In this document: positions 26,646 to 35,435 of the stretch, piece by piece | Position numbering within the stretch: position 1 is the stretch's first letter | Layout: each line of letters starts with the position of its first letter | Origin: Candidatus Woesearchaeota archaeon | GTDB lineage: Archaea > Nanobdellota > Nanobdellia > Woesearchaeales > JAHWIC01 | Reading direction: 5' to 3' | Assembly (NCBI GenBank): GCA_019322485.1 | Contig: JAHWIK010000019.1 | Location: forward strand, 1-64,000 | DNA length: 64,000 nucleotides | The notes under the pieces: generated by a model | Databases searched by the model: none | Seen by the model: the letters and a program-made list of their open reading frames with translations, nothing else | What the model was told of the DNA's origin: nothing | Position numbers and translations under genes: made by a program

Positions 26646-27922
26646 AACAATTCTTCTTTTTTCAATATTATTGTTTGTGTTCTTTCAGGACCAACAGAAA
26701 CTATTGATATTGGTGCTGGAATAACCTTACCCAGCTCTTTGACATAAGCCTTTGCATTATCAGGCAAATCATCAAACTCAGTTACTTTGCTAAGGTCTTC
26801 TTTCCATCCGTCAAACTCTTCATAAACTGGCTTGCATTTAGACAATACATCAAGGTTTGCAGGGAAATTCTCTATCTGCTTGCCTTCATATTCATAAGCA
26901 GTGCAAATCTTAATCTTTTCCAGGCCAGTAAGAACATCGAGTTTAGTAATCGCAACTGAGGTTAAGCCATTAATCATAACAGAATATTTAGCAACAACAC
27001 CATCAAACCATCCAGTGCGTCTAGGCCTTCCGGTTGTTGTTCCATATTCGCGGCCTTGCAGCCTCATATATTTTCCCTGCTCATACTCGTCACCATCATT
27101 TGCCCTTGCTAAAGCCTGTGTTCTCGTTTCCTCAAAACCAGGCTTTATCTTATCCCAGGTCCCTTCTTCTTTTGTCTGCTCAGCAGTTCCAAGCTCTGTT
27201 GGGAACGGGCCTCCGCCAACTCTGGTGGTATAAGCCTTTATTATTGCAATAACCTTGTCTATCTTTGTAGGACCAATCCCCAAACCAGTGCAGGCACCGC
27301 CTGCAGTAGGGTTTGATGAAGTAACATAAGGATAGGTTCCATGGTCAATATCAAGCATTGTCCCTTGTGCGCCCTCAATCAAAACATTCTTCTTAGCTGC
27401 AATTGCCTCGTTAATTATGGGATATGTATCTTTTACCAAAGGCCTTATCTTGTCTGCTTCCTTGCTCTGTCGTTTGACAAACTCAGACATCCTCATGCCT
27501 GTCCTTACAATCTTGTCCTTGTAGCAAGGGCCTATACCACGAGATGTTGTCCCTATCTTGCCGCCAGTTTTCTTATCTTCCTCAATATGATCCTTTAGTA
27601 TAACATGAGCAGAACCGCTGACAACAAGCTGCTTATCAGTTATCCCATAGCCTTCTTCCTCAAGCTTTTCAATCTCTCCTACAAAAACATGAGGATCAAT
27701 AACCATTCCATTGCCGCATATGTTAAGCTTATCCTTATGCACAATACCAGAAGGAATTAAGTGAAACTTGAATGTTTTGTCGCCAACAACCACTGTATGG
27801 CCGGCATTGTTGCCACCTGTTGCTCTACCAACAACTTCAGCTTTTTCAGCCAGGAAATCAACTATCTTTCCTTTGCCTTCATCACCCCATTGGCCGCCAA
27901 CAACAGCTATTGTTTTTGACAT
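26642..27922 (-). CDS. purA: Adenylosuccinate synthetase
   Basis: 426 residues, the normal length. GGQWGDEGKGKIVD at residues 8-21 is the GTP-binding loop with the catalytic Asp, NNAGHTVV (catalytic His) follows near 38-45, and GTTSRGIGPCYKDK and the late TGRPRRTGWFD segment are typical. The enzyme joins IMP and aspartate using GTP, the first step from IMP to AMP. Other purine genes (purP, guaA, purF) lie within 12 kb. Promoter CATTTAAATAACC ~25 bp upstream. Confidence 0.95.
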   Translation of the reverse strand: MSKTIAVVGGQWGDEGKGKIVDFLAEKAEVVGRATGGNNAGHTVVVGDKTFKFHLIPSGIVHKDKLNICGNGMVIDPHVFVGEIEKLEEEGYGITDKQLVVSGSAHVILKDHIEEDKKTGGKIGTTSRGIGPCYKDKIVRTGMRMSEFVKRQSKEADKIRPLVKDTYPIINEAIAAKKNVLIEGAQGTMLDIDHGTYPYVTSSNPTAGGACTGLGIGPTKIDKVIAIIKAYTTRVGGGPFPTELGTAEQTKEEGTWDKIKPGFEETRTQALARANDGDEYEQGKYMRLQGREYGTTTGRPRRTGWFDGVVAKYSVMINGLTSVAITKLDVLTGLEKIKICTAYEYEGKQIENFPANLDVLSKCKPVYEEFDGWKEDLSKVTEFDDLPDNAKAYVKELGKVIPAPISIVSVGPERTQTIILKKEELF

Positions 27923-27989
27923 AAGAAAACCAAAAAGTCTTGGTTATTTAAATGTTTCTACATACTTAAAGAATTAAAAATAAAAATAG

Positions 27990-28649
27990 TTATGCTGCTG
28001 CTGATTCCACATACTCCTTGGTAAGCTCTTCAACTGTCTTCTCCAATGCAAACAATTCAACTAAATGTTTGTGTAAAGAAGCAAGGCCGTTGTTTATTAG
28101 CCTAAGCGATGCTAATAGATTGCGTGAAGCAGCTTCTTGGCTGCCACCAGGAGGTCTAATCAGAGGTTCCAGCTTAGTATTTCTTAAAGACCTTATTTGA
28201 GCTGCCAGTTCTGTAATATTTTCGTTAATGCGGATAGCAAAGGTAATGACCCTCATCTCATCTTCGCTAAGTGCCTCTGTTCTATTTTCTGGATCTGCGT
28301 TTCTAATATCAAGCAGGTCTGCCTCTAATCTTCTAGCAAGCGCTATTGCCTTCTTGCTATAGTTCCTAACATTCGCAATCTTAGTTTCAGCAGCGCCCAG
28401 CCATTCTCTGAAGATTTTGAGGTCTCCCTCACTGTGAAAAGAGACAAAATCTACCCCTGAGTGTGCCAACTCGTTCTCAGCACGCCGAACACTCCTTGTT
28501 CCTTCCTCAACAAGCTTTATTTCTTTTCTTTCAACACGCTCTTCCACAACCTCTAGAACAACAGCCTCTTTTTCCTCTGCTTTTGCTCTTTTTTCCTTTG
28601 CCTTTGTTCTCGCACCTTTTCTTCTTTTCGCTACCCATGGATGTACCAT
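27990..28649 (-). CDS. Basic helical hypothetical protein
   Basis: About 219 residues starting MVHPWVAKRRKGARTK. The chosen ATG follows a GGAAGGTGAT ribosome binding site; a GTG lies 9 bp earlier. Residues 1-60 are strongly charged (Lys/Arg/Glu), the rest forms long helices with no transmembrane segment. Composition and size resemble the helical proteins at 24144, 31857 and 32249. Function unknown. Confidence 0.6.
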   Translation of the reverse strand: MVHPWVAKRRKGARTKAKEKRAKAEEKEAVVLEVVEERVERKEIKLVEEGTRSVRRAENELAHSGVDFVSFHSEGDLKIFREWLGAAETKIANVRNYSKKAIALARRLEADLLDIRNADPENRTEALSEDEMRVITFAIRINENITELAAQIRSLRNTKLEPLIRPPGGSQEAASRNLLASLRLINNGLASLHKHLVELFALEKTVEELTKEYVESAAA

Positions 28650-28775
28650 AATTATCACCTTCCTTATTTTTAATATAACTACTAAAGAATGGGTTAATAA
28701 ATTTTTCTATTTATAGCTTCAACTCAATTCAAACTCTTCGCCAGGTATTTATATATACTCATTCTACTATATTTT

Positions 28776-28868
28776 ATGAAAAACTTTATTAAGACAATAA
28801 TAAAAGAAACAAAATTGGAGCTAATGAGGATATTAAGCCTTGTTATCCCATTAATAAGAGGTGATTAA
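28776..28868 (+). CDS. 30-residue leaderless ORF upstream of SIMPL gene
   Basis: A TATA box (GTATTTATATATAC, 28744-28757) lies 26-32 bp before this ATG, placing the expected transcription start at the start codon. The peptide starts MKNFIKTIIKETKLELMR and is amphipathic/basic. Its stop lies inside the ribosome-binding region of the next gene, so translation would be coupled. It could be a leader peptide or a small protein; a chance frame in the 5' leader cannot be excluded. Confidence 0.45.
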   Translation: MKNFIKTIIKETKLELMRILSLVIPLIRGD

Positions 28869-28869
28869 G

Positions 28870-29637
28870 TTGAATATTTTCAAGAAAAAAGACAATAATT
28901 TGGTGAGTATCTTAGCTATTGGTTTGGTAATAATTGCTTTAGTTCTGGCTTTCAGCTCTAAATCAACAGTAAATGTCTCTGGCGGGCAGATTCAGGAAGA
29001 CACAGTCACTGTTTCTGGACAGGCTGAGATGAGTGTTGACCCAGATGAGGCAGAGCTGTATGTAAAGATAGAAACAACAAAAACAACTGCAAAAGCAGCA
29101 AAAGACGAAAACAGCGAGATAAGCGAAGCTGTTGAAACTGCATTAAGAAGAAAAGGGATAGACCGAGATGATATCGAGACTCATAGATACAATATAAGGC
29201 CAAAATATGAATACGACGAAGACACAAGAAAATCATTCATAACCGGCTATGTTGTAACAAATGTCCTAAAGGTAACCACAAGTGACATGGAAAAGATTGG
29301 AGGACTGATTGATGCTGCTATTGATGCTGGCGCAAACGGCTTTGAGCAGATTCTATTCGGGCTTTCTGATAAAAGAGAGAAAGAGGTTAATGCAGCTGTA
29401 CTGCTAAAAGCGTCTGATGAAGCAAAGGCAAAGGCACAGGCTCTAACAAAAAACCTTGGTGTAAGGCTTGGAAAGCTGTCAAGCATCTCAGAGTCAAACT
29501 TTTACTATTCGCCTTACAGGGCTCCGATGGCTGATATTGAAGAAGCAGTATTTGCTGGTTCAAAAGCAGCTGTAAGCATAAGCCCTCAGGATGTAACTGT
29601 AAGAGCTACAGTTAATTTGGCTTATAATATTGAATAA
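28870..29637 (+). CDS. SIMPL domain (DUF541) membrane-anchored protein
   Basis: About 255 residues. I prefer the TTG start at 28870 because GAGGTGAT lies just before it; a GTG at 28861 is the alternative. One transmembrane helix (about 10-28, ILAIGLVIIALVLAF) is followed by the SIMPL/DUF541 domain: TVSGQAEMSVDPDEAELYVKIETT, SEAVETALRRKGI, IRPKYEYDEDTRKSFITGYVVTN and the closing VTVRATVNLAYNIE are all typical. The domain faces outward; family members are periplasmic or extracellular and poorly understood, with links to stress and signalling. Confidence 0.85.
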   Translation: MNIFKKKDNNLVSILAIGLVIIALVLAFSSKSTVNVSGGQIQEDTVTVSGQAEMSVDPDEAELYVKIETTKTTAKAAKDENSEISEAVETALRRKGIDRDDIETHRYNIRPKYEYDEDTRKSFITGYVVTNVLKVTTSDMEKIGGLIDAAIDAGANGFEQILFGLSDKREKEVNAAVLLKASDEAKAKAQALTKNLGVRLGKLSSISESNFYYSPYRAPMADIEEAVFAGSKAAVSISPQDVTVRATVNLAYNIE

Positions 29638-29691
29638 TTTTTATTTTATTTTTTCAGTTAACTTTATAAATAAAAGACCCTTCCCTATAAT

Positions 29692-30708
29692 ATGGTGACT
29701 AAATACAAAATAGCCACATTAGCATCTCATTCTGCGTTACAAATACTCAAAGGAGCGAAGGACGAAGGGTTCCAAACCATAGCTGTTTGTGTAAAAGGAC
29801 GCGAGAAACCATACCAGCAATTCAAGGTTGCAGATGAAATCATCACTATTGACAAATACGATGATTTCATGAACATCCAGGATGAATTAATAAAGAAGAA
29901 CGCTATAATAATCCCTCATGCTTCTTTTATATCCTATATGGGCCATGAAAAGATAGAGCAGTTAAAGGTGCCGTATTACGGCAACAAAAAAATCCTTAAG
30001 TTTGAGTCTGACAGAAGCCTGGAAAGGCACTGGCTAAAGGATGCTGGTTTAAGCCTTCCAAAGATTTTTGAAAAGCCAGAAGATATTGACAGACCTGTTA
30101 TTGTTAAGTTTCATGGTGCAGGGGGTGGAAGTGGTTATTTCCTGGCCAAAAACCCAAGAGACTTCAAGAGGAAGATAAAGCTCCACCCCAAGAAAGTATA
30201 TACAATACAAGAATACATCCTAGGAGTTTCGATGTATGCTCATTATTTCCATTCTTCCTTGACTAATGGAGCAGAGATTATGGGCTTTGACAAAAGGTAT
30301 GAAAGCAATGTTGATTCTTTAGGAAGAATCTCTGCCAGAGACCAGATGGCATTACCAAGAGAGGACGTTGACCCTAGCTATCTGATTGTTGGAAATATGC
30401 CTGTTGTTATAAGAGAATCCTACTTACCAAGAATAATAGAGATGGGCGAGAATGTAATAAAGGAAAGCAAGAAATTTGCACCTCCAGGCTTGTTCGGACC
30501 TTTCTGCTTAGAAACAGTAATAACACCAGAAGGAGAGATAAAGGTTTTTGAAATCTCTGCCAGAATTGTAGCAGGAACAAACCCTTATGTTAACGGAAGC
30601 CCGTATACCTGGTTAAGGTATAATGAACCGATGTCAACTGGAAGAAGGATTGCCAGGGAAATAAAACTAGCTATTCAGCAGAACAAGTTAAAGGAAATAT
30701 TATACTAA
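29692..30708 (+). CDS. purP: FAICAR synthetase (PurP family), copy 1
   Basis: 338 residues. ATP-grasp type enzyme of archaeal purine synthesis: LASHSALQILKGAKDEGF near the start (S-H-S-A-L), VCVKGREKPY, IVKFHGAGGGSGYF (ATP-binding loop) and the metal/ATP site region FEISARIVAGTNPY near the end are characteristic. PurP converts AICAR, formate and ATP to FAICAR. Leaderless promoter CTTTATAAATA ~30 bp upstream. One base separates it from a second purP-like gene. Confidence 0.9.
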   Translation: MVTKYKIATLASHSALQILKGAKDEGFQTIAVCVKGREKPYQQFKVADEIITIDKYDDFMNIQDELIKKNAIIIPHASFISYMGHEKIEQLKVPYYGNKKILKFESDRSLERHWLKDAGLSLPKIFEKPEDIDRPVIVKFHGAGGGSGYFLAKNPRDFKRKIKLHPKKVYTIQEYILGVSMYAHYFHSSLTNGAEIMGFDKRYESNVDSLGRISARDQMALPREDVDPSYLIVGNMPVVIRESYLPRIIEMGENVIKESKKFAPPGLFGPFCLETVITPEGEIKVFEISARIVAGTNPYVNGSPYTWLRYNEPMSTGRRIAREIKLAIQQNKLKEILY

Positions 30709-30709
30709 A

Positions 30710-31846
30710 ATGGTAACAGAAAAACAAATCAAAAAAATACTAGATGGGTACAACAAAAACACAATTACAATCGGCGTCCTAGGAGGCCACTCTGCGCTAG
30801 ATGTATGCAGGGGTGCAAAAAAACTTGGCTTTAGGACAGTGGCTGTATGCCAGAAAGGCAGGGAAAAAACATATGCTAAGTATTACAAAACAAGAGAGGG
30901 AGAGATAGGCAAGGGAATCATTGATGAAGTAATCCTGGTGGATAAATTCAAGGATATTGTGAAAAAAGAAGTCCAGGAAAGATTAAGAGAGCTGAACACA
31001 ATCTTTATCCATAACAGGTATTTCTGGGTTTACTGCGATTTCAAGGAGATTGAGAGCAAATTCATGGTTCCTATCTTTGGCACAAGGACTATGCTTAAAC
31101 TAGAGGAGAGGGACGTCCCAAAGAACCAATACTATTTGCTGAAAAAAGCAGGCATAAGAATACCAAAGATATTCAATGGCCCTAAGGACATCGACAGACT
31201 GGTTATTGTTAAGGTTGCTGAAGCAATACGCGGCTATGAAAGAGCATTCTTCTTTGTAAACAGCTATGAGCAATACCAGAAAAAATCTTTAGAGCTGTTA
31301 AAGAAGGGAATAATCACAGATAAATCACTAAAGAAGGCAGTGATTGAGGAATATATTATTGGAGCCCAGGTAAACTTTAATTATTTTTACAGCCCTGTAA
31401 ATGATGAGCTCGAATTAATGGGCACTGACACAAGAAGGCAGACAAACCTTGACGGCCTGATAAGGCTGCCAGCAACTGACCAGATTGAGGTTTTGAAATT
31501 CATAAAGCCAAAACTGGTTGAAACAGGCCATATTGCATGCACAACAAAGGAATCAATTGTAGAAAAGATATTTGATTTAGGGGAGAAATTTGTAGCAGCA
31601 TGCAAGAAAGAGCATGCTCCAGGGATAATAGGGCCGTTTGCTTTGCAGGGAGCAATTGCAGCTGAGCATGGCAAAGAAGAGCCTGTTATATTTGACGTAA
31701 GCATGCGCATCCCTGGCTCACCAGGAACAAGGTTTACTCCCTACTCAGGCTACTTATATGGAGAATCAATCAGCTATGGTGAACGCATTGCAATGGAGAT
31801 ACAAAAAGCAATTGATAAAGATAAGCTTCATTTAATTTGTACATAA
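30710..31846 (+). CDS. PurP family ATP-grasp ligase, copy 2
   Basis: 378 residues, homologous throughout to the upstream protein (GGHSALDVCRGAKKLGF, VCQKGREKTY, FDVSMRIPGSPGTRFTPYSG near the end) but longer by about 40 residues and clearly diverged. The Gly-rich ATP loop of copy 1 (HGAGGGSGYF) is replaced by VAEAIRGYERAFFFV, so nucleotide handling may differ. Several archaea carry two or more purP paralogues, and the activity of the second is often untested. It is probably cotranscribed with copy 1. Confidence 0.85.
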   Translation: MVTEKQIKKILDGYNKNTITIGVLGGHSALDVCRGAKKLGFRTVAVCQKGREKTYAKYYKTREGEIGKGIIDEVILVDKFKDIVKKEVQERLRELNTIFIHNRYFWVYCDFKEIESKFMVPIFGTRTMLKLEERDVPKNQYYLLKKAGIRIPKIFNGPKDIDRLVIVKVAEAIRGYERAFFFVNSYEQYQKKSLELLKKGIITDKSLKKAVIEEYIIGAQVNFNYFYSPVNDELELMGTDTRRQTNLDGLIRLPATDQIEVLKFIKPKLVETGHIACTTKESIVEKIFDLGEKFVAACKKEHAPGIIGPFALQGAIAAEHGKEEPVIFDVSMRIPGSPGTRFTPYSGYLYGESISYGERIAMEIQKAIDKDKLHLICT

Positions 31847-31856
31847 GGTGTGAAAA

Positions 31857-32231
31857 ATGGCAATGGAAGAAGTTGAAAAGGAAGTATGTGCTGCAATGGA
31901 AAAGGAAGCTGAAGAAGCTATTGCAGCTCTTAAAGCAGAAAAACCTAATCCAAGGCTGGCTTTAGGTATGCTTAAAAGGATGGAAAAAGCTGATGGTTTA
32001 GGCAGGTTTGTCTTGATGCGCAGCGAAGTAAAAGCATTAGGCAAGGAAAGGCAGCTAGAGATTATAGGGGCTATGGAAGAACTTTTTGTGACAATTGAGG
32101 GTAAAATAAAGGAAGCAGAGGCTATGATAAAAGGCAAAGACTATGGCGGTGCAATAAGCAAGATAAAAGATATAATAGACAAGATAATACAGCAATTAGG
32201 CTGGGAGTCCCAGCTTGAAAAAGCTAAATGA
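31857..32231 (+). CDS. Small acidic helical protein
   Basis: 124 residues, almost all helix and rich in Glu, Lys, Ala and Met, with no Cys-rich or membrane segment. A GGTGTGAAAAATGGCAA leader spans its start and recurs exactly at the start of the next gene, which suggests duplicated expression signals. It is in the purP operon by position (11 bp gap). Function unknown. Confidence 0.6.
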   Translation: MAMEEVEKEVCAAMEKEAEEAIAALKAEKPNPRLALGMLKRMEKADGLGRFVLMRSEVKALGKERQLEIIGAMEELFVTIEGKIKEAEAMIKGKDYGGAISKIKDIIDKIIQQLGWESQLEKAK

Positions 32232-32248
32232 GTATGGAGGTGTGAAAA

Positions 32249-32686
32249 ATGGCAAAATTTAGAATATTCAGAAAGAAGGCACCTGAAGTAAAGATTGAGA
32301 GAGCAGAAGAGGTTATAAGCAGGACTATCATAGCTGAAGCAGTTGAAGGCAGAGAATTTCTAGAAAAGACTCCACCTGAGCTAGGACGTGCAAGAGCAAT
32401 ATTTTACAGGATAAAGGCCTTAGATGTCCAGAATCTTGCTCGTGGACTTCAGGTAATAGTAAGAAGAAGGAAGGGGCGCAAAAAAATACCTGCTATATTC
32501 AGGGATGAAGTGGAGATAGATGAAAAGGTACGTAAGGCAGTTGATGATGCTTTAGCTGACCTTAATAAATATGATTCCCTTGGAAAAAAGAAATATCTGA
32601 AAAAAGCTATCAATATTTTAAATGATATCGCAGCATTAGAAGTCAGAGAAGTTGCTGAAGAGCGCGCAACTGAGAGAATAGCATAA
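32249..32686 (+). CDS. Small basic helical protein
   Basis: 145 residues, helical and basic (FRIFRKKAPEVK start). Ribosome binding site GGAGGTG 7 nt before the ATG, in the same GGTGTGAAAAATGGCAA context as the preceding gene. Resembles the other helical proteins of this region in composition; function unknown. Confidence 0.6.
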   Translation: MAKFRIFRKKAPEVKIERAEEVISRTIIAEAVEGREFLEKTPPELGRARAIFYRIKALDVQNLARGLQVIVRRRKGRKKIPAIFRDEVEIDEKVRKAVDDALADLNKYDSLGKKKYLKKAINILNDIAALEVREVAEERATERIA

Positions 32687-32756
32687 TAAAAAAATGATTT
32701 TAGTGTTGAACTAGGGTACAATATTGATTTAGACTCAAATTTGGGGGTTTATTAAA

Positions 32757-33698
32757 ATGGATGTAAATAAATTCATAGAAGAAAAAATAAAAGAAATAAA
32801 AGATGTAGTTGGTGACGATGTAGCAGTTAACGCATTATCTGGCGGCGTAGATAGCTCTGTTGTAGCTATTCTAGGGCATAAAGCACTTGGTGATAAAATA
32901 AAGAATATATTCCTAAACACAGGGATGATGAGAGAAAATGAACCTGAGACAATAAAGGAAAGATTTGCACAGATAGGAATAAATGTTGAGCTAAAAGATG
33001 TTTCTAACAGGTTTTTTGAAGCTCTGAAAGGAGAAGAAGATGGAGAAAAAAAGAGGAAAATCTTCAGAGATACTTTTTACAAGGTTTTGGGAGAAGCTGT
33101 TAAAGAAAGCGGAGCAAAATGCTTATTGCAGGGAACAATAAAACCAGATGTTGAAGAAACAAAGGCAGGAGTAAAAACACAGCATAACATTCTATCGCAG
33201 ATTGGTATTGACCCTGAAAAGGAATACGGCTTTAAAACAGTCGAGCCATTGATTGATTTGGTTAAATGGGAAGTTAGGGAAGTTGGTAAAGTATTGGGCA
33301 TGCCTCAATCAAGGTTCAACACAATGCCGTTCCTAGGCCCAGGGCTTACTGGAAGGGTAATTGGAGAAGTAACTCCAGAAAGAGTTGCTATTGTAAGAAA
33401 AGCAAATGCAATTGTTGAAGAAGAGTTAATGCCACTCAAACCATTCCAGTGCTTGGCTGTTTTGTTCAAAGACAAAGCAACAATGAAAGGAGATGAAAAC
33501 GCAAAAGGAAGGAATTATGGAAATGTAATTGCAGTAAGATGCATTGAGAGCAAGGATGCAAGGACAGCTGAGGTAACAGAGGTTCCTTATGAAGCCTTAA
33601 AGAAAATAGTAAATAGAATAACAACAGATATCCCTTCTGTAACAAAGGTTGTTTATGATGTTACCCCAAAACCGCCAAGCACGATTGAGTATATATAA
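32757..33698 (+). CDS. Stand-alone GMP-synthase-like ATP pyrophosphatase
   Basis: 313 residues corresponding to the ATP-PPase and dimerisation domains of GMP synthase. The P-loop-like motif SGGVDSSVVAIL lies at about residues 25-36, followed by FLNTGMMRENEPETI, LQGTIKPD, FLGPGLTGRVIGEVTPERV and the C-terminal KPPSTIEYI. Where the full-length GuaA downstream has VFVDHGLIRKNE, this protein has IFLNTGMMRENE. In many archaea a separate synthetase subunit (GuaAb) works with a separate amidotransferase, but none is seen nearby and a complete GuaA follows. It may be a second GMP synthase or an ATP pyrophosphatase with a new substrate. Confidence 0.8.
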   Translation: MDVNKFIEEKIKEIKDVVGDDVAVNALSGGVDSSVVAILGHKALGDKIKNIFLNTGMMRENEPETIKERFAQIGINVELKDVSNRFFEALKGEEDGEKKRKIFRDTFYKVLGEAVKESGAKCLLQGTIKPDVEETKAGVKTQHNILSQIGIDPEKEYGFKTVEPLIDLVKWEVREVGKVLGMPQSRFNTMPFLGPGLTGRVIGEVTPERVAIVRKANAIVEEELMPLKPFQCLAVLFKDKATMKGDENAKGRNYGNVIAVRCIESKDARTAEVTEVPYEALKKIVNRITTDIPSVTKVVYDVTPKPPSTIEYI

Positions 33699-33733
33699 AT
33701 CAAGATAATCAATAGAAATAATCATTAAAAAAA

Positions 33734-33856
33734 TAATAAATCTGATTTTTGCTTTATTTCCCATCTGCAAGCAAAAATCATCATCAGTCATTGCTAAAGA
33801 AAAGAAAGCGGATGAAAATTCCTTTAACATAAGGTAAAAAGGAATTTTCAGATTGA
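33734..33856 (+). repeat. Dispersed four-way-junction element, copy 3
   Basis: Shortest copy, between the stand-alone synthetase gene and guaA. Arms: AATCTGATTTTTGC, GCAAAAATCATC, GATGAAAATTCC and GGAATTTTCAGATT. Compared with copy 1 the last two arms changed from AAAAATCC/GGATTTTT to AAAATTCC/GGAATTTT, so pairing is kept by a compensatory change. No gene is visible in the gap; the promoter of guaA follows near 33870. Confidence 0.65.
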
Positions 33857-33902
33857 AAGGTTATTGTTTATTTTATATTCATATTAATGATGATAATAAA
33901 AA

Positions 33903-35435
33903 ATGATTGTAGTAATTAACTATGGAGGACAATACTGCCACCTAATTGCAAGACGCATTAGGGAATTTGGTGTTTATTCTGGGATAAGGCCGTTCAATAT
34001 TTCTGTAAATGAGATTAAAAGACTAAAACCAAAAGGGATTATTCTATCAGGTGGTCCTTCTTCTGTTTATGACAAAAAAGCTCCAAAATCAAATGAAAAG
34101 ATACTGAAGCTGGGAATTCCTGTTCTAGGTATTTGTTACGGCCAGCAGTTAATTGCAAAACAGCTAAAAGCAAAGGTTCAGCCAAAGAAGGTTAAGGAGT
34201 ACGGCAAAAAGATTGCTAAAATCACTAACAAAAAATCATTATTGAAGAATTTAAAAAATAAAGAACCGGTCTGGATGTCCCATGGTGATTCTGTTGCTAA
34301 ATTACCAAAAGGGTTCAAGGCATTAGCGTCAACTGATTCATGCAAGATAGCTTCCTTTGGCAATGATGATAAGAAAATCTATGGTGTGCAGTTCCATCCA
34401 GAGGTTGTTCACACGCCAAAAGGAAACCAGGTTCTAAAGAATTTTGTTTTTGATATTTGCAAAGCAAAAAAGGATTACAGCACCAAAGGGTTAAAAGAAA
34501 GATTAGTCAAGGAGATAAGAGACACTGTCAAAGACAAAGAGGTCCTAATGGGTGCTTCTGGCGGTGTTGACTCAACAATTGCTGCTGTTCTGTTTAAGGA
34601 AGCGATTGGCAAGAAACTTCATTGTGTTTTTGTTGATCATGGGCTGATAAGAAAGAATGAATTAAAGATAGTTAAGGAGCGTTATAAAAAATTTGGTTTG
34701 CAGGTTGAATATGTTGATGCAAGCAGTATTTTCCTAAAAAAGCTTAAAGGAGTGACTGACCCAGAGAAAAAGAGAAAAATAATCGGCCATACATTTATTG
34801 AGGTTTTTGAGAATAAGGCAAAACAATTAAGGAAGAAATACAAAAAGATAAAATTCCTTGGCCAAGGAACTATCTATCCAGATAGAATCGAATCTGCACA
34901 GCCAACCAAGCAGGCTTCAAAGATAAAAAGTCACCATAATATTGAACTGCCTGAAAAGATGGGCTTTAAGGTTATAGAGCCATTAAAAGAATTGTACAAA
35001 GATGGTGTAAGAGATTTAGGCAAACAATTAAAGCTCCCAAAAGAAATTCTTTACAGACATCCATTTCCTGGCCCAGGCTTAGCTATAAGGATTCTTGGAG
35101 AGATAACAGCTGAAAGATTAAGGATTTTGAAAGAAGCAGACCACACCTATATGCTTGAACTGAAAAAATCAAAGCAGTATGGCAAAATCTGGCAGGCGTT
35201 TGCTGCTTTATTCCCTGTTAAGAGTGTTGGAGTAATGGGAGATGCAAGAACTTATGAATATGTCATCTCATTAAGAGCTGTAACATCAAAGGATGCGATG
35301 ACAGCTGACTGGGCAAAGATTCCAAATGATATTCTTGAGAAAATTTCCAACAGAATCATAAATGAGGTTAAAGGCGTGAATAGGGTCGTTTATGATATCA
35401 CGCAAAAACCTCCAGGCACGATTGAATATGAGTGA
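33903..35435 (+). CDS. guaA: GMP synthase, glutamine-hydrolysing, full length
   Basis: 510 residues. N-terminal class I glutamine amidotransferase domain: INYGGQYCHLIARRIRE, nucleophile elbow LGICYGQQLIA (Cys ~80) and YGVQFHPEVVH (His/Glu of the triad ~163). C-terminal ATP-PPase domain from ~190: MGASGGVDSTIAAVLF, FVDHGLIRKNE, LGQGTIYPDRIES, RHPFPGPGLAIRILGE, and the C-terminal KPPGTIEYE that closes the XMP site. It converts XMP to GMP with glutamine and ATP. All catalytic motifs are intact. A tandem remnant of its last codons lies just downstream. Confidence 0.95.
   Translation: MIVVINYGGQYCHLIARRIREFGVYSGIRPFNISVNEIKRLKPKGIILSGGPSSVYDKKAPKSNEKILKLGIPVLGICYGQQLIAKQLKAKVQPKKVKEYGKKIAKITNKKSLLKNLKNKEPVWMSHGDSVAKLPKGFKALASTDSCKIASFGNDDKKIYGVQFHPEVVHTPKGNQVLKNFVFDICKAKKDYSTKGLKERLVKEIRDTVKDKEVLMGASGGVDSTIAAVLFKEAIGKKLHCVFVDHGLIRKNELKIVKERYKKFGLQVEYVDASSIFLKKLKGVTDPEKKRKIIGHTFIEVFENKAKQLRKKYKKIKFLGQGTIYPDRIESAQPTKQASKIKSHHNIELPEKMGFKVIEPLKELYKDGVRDLGKQLKLPKEILYRHPFPGPGLAIRILGEITAERLRILKEADHTYMLELKKSKQYGKIWQAFAALFPVKSVGVMGDARTYEYVISLRAVTSKDAMTADWAKIPNDILEKISNRIINEVKGVNRVVYDITQKPPGTIEYE

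Noticed and set aside
3680..33856. Repeat element as a box C/D guide RNA
   Set aside because: CTGA and GATGA words are present, but they fall inside paired arms and the order and spacing of C, D', C' and D boxes is not met.
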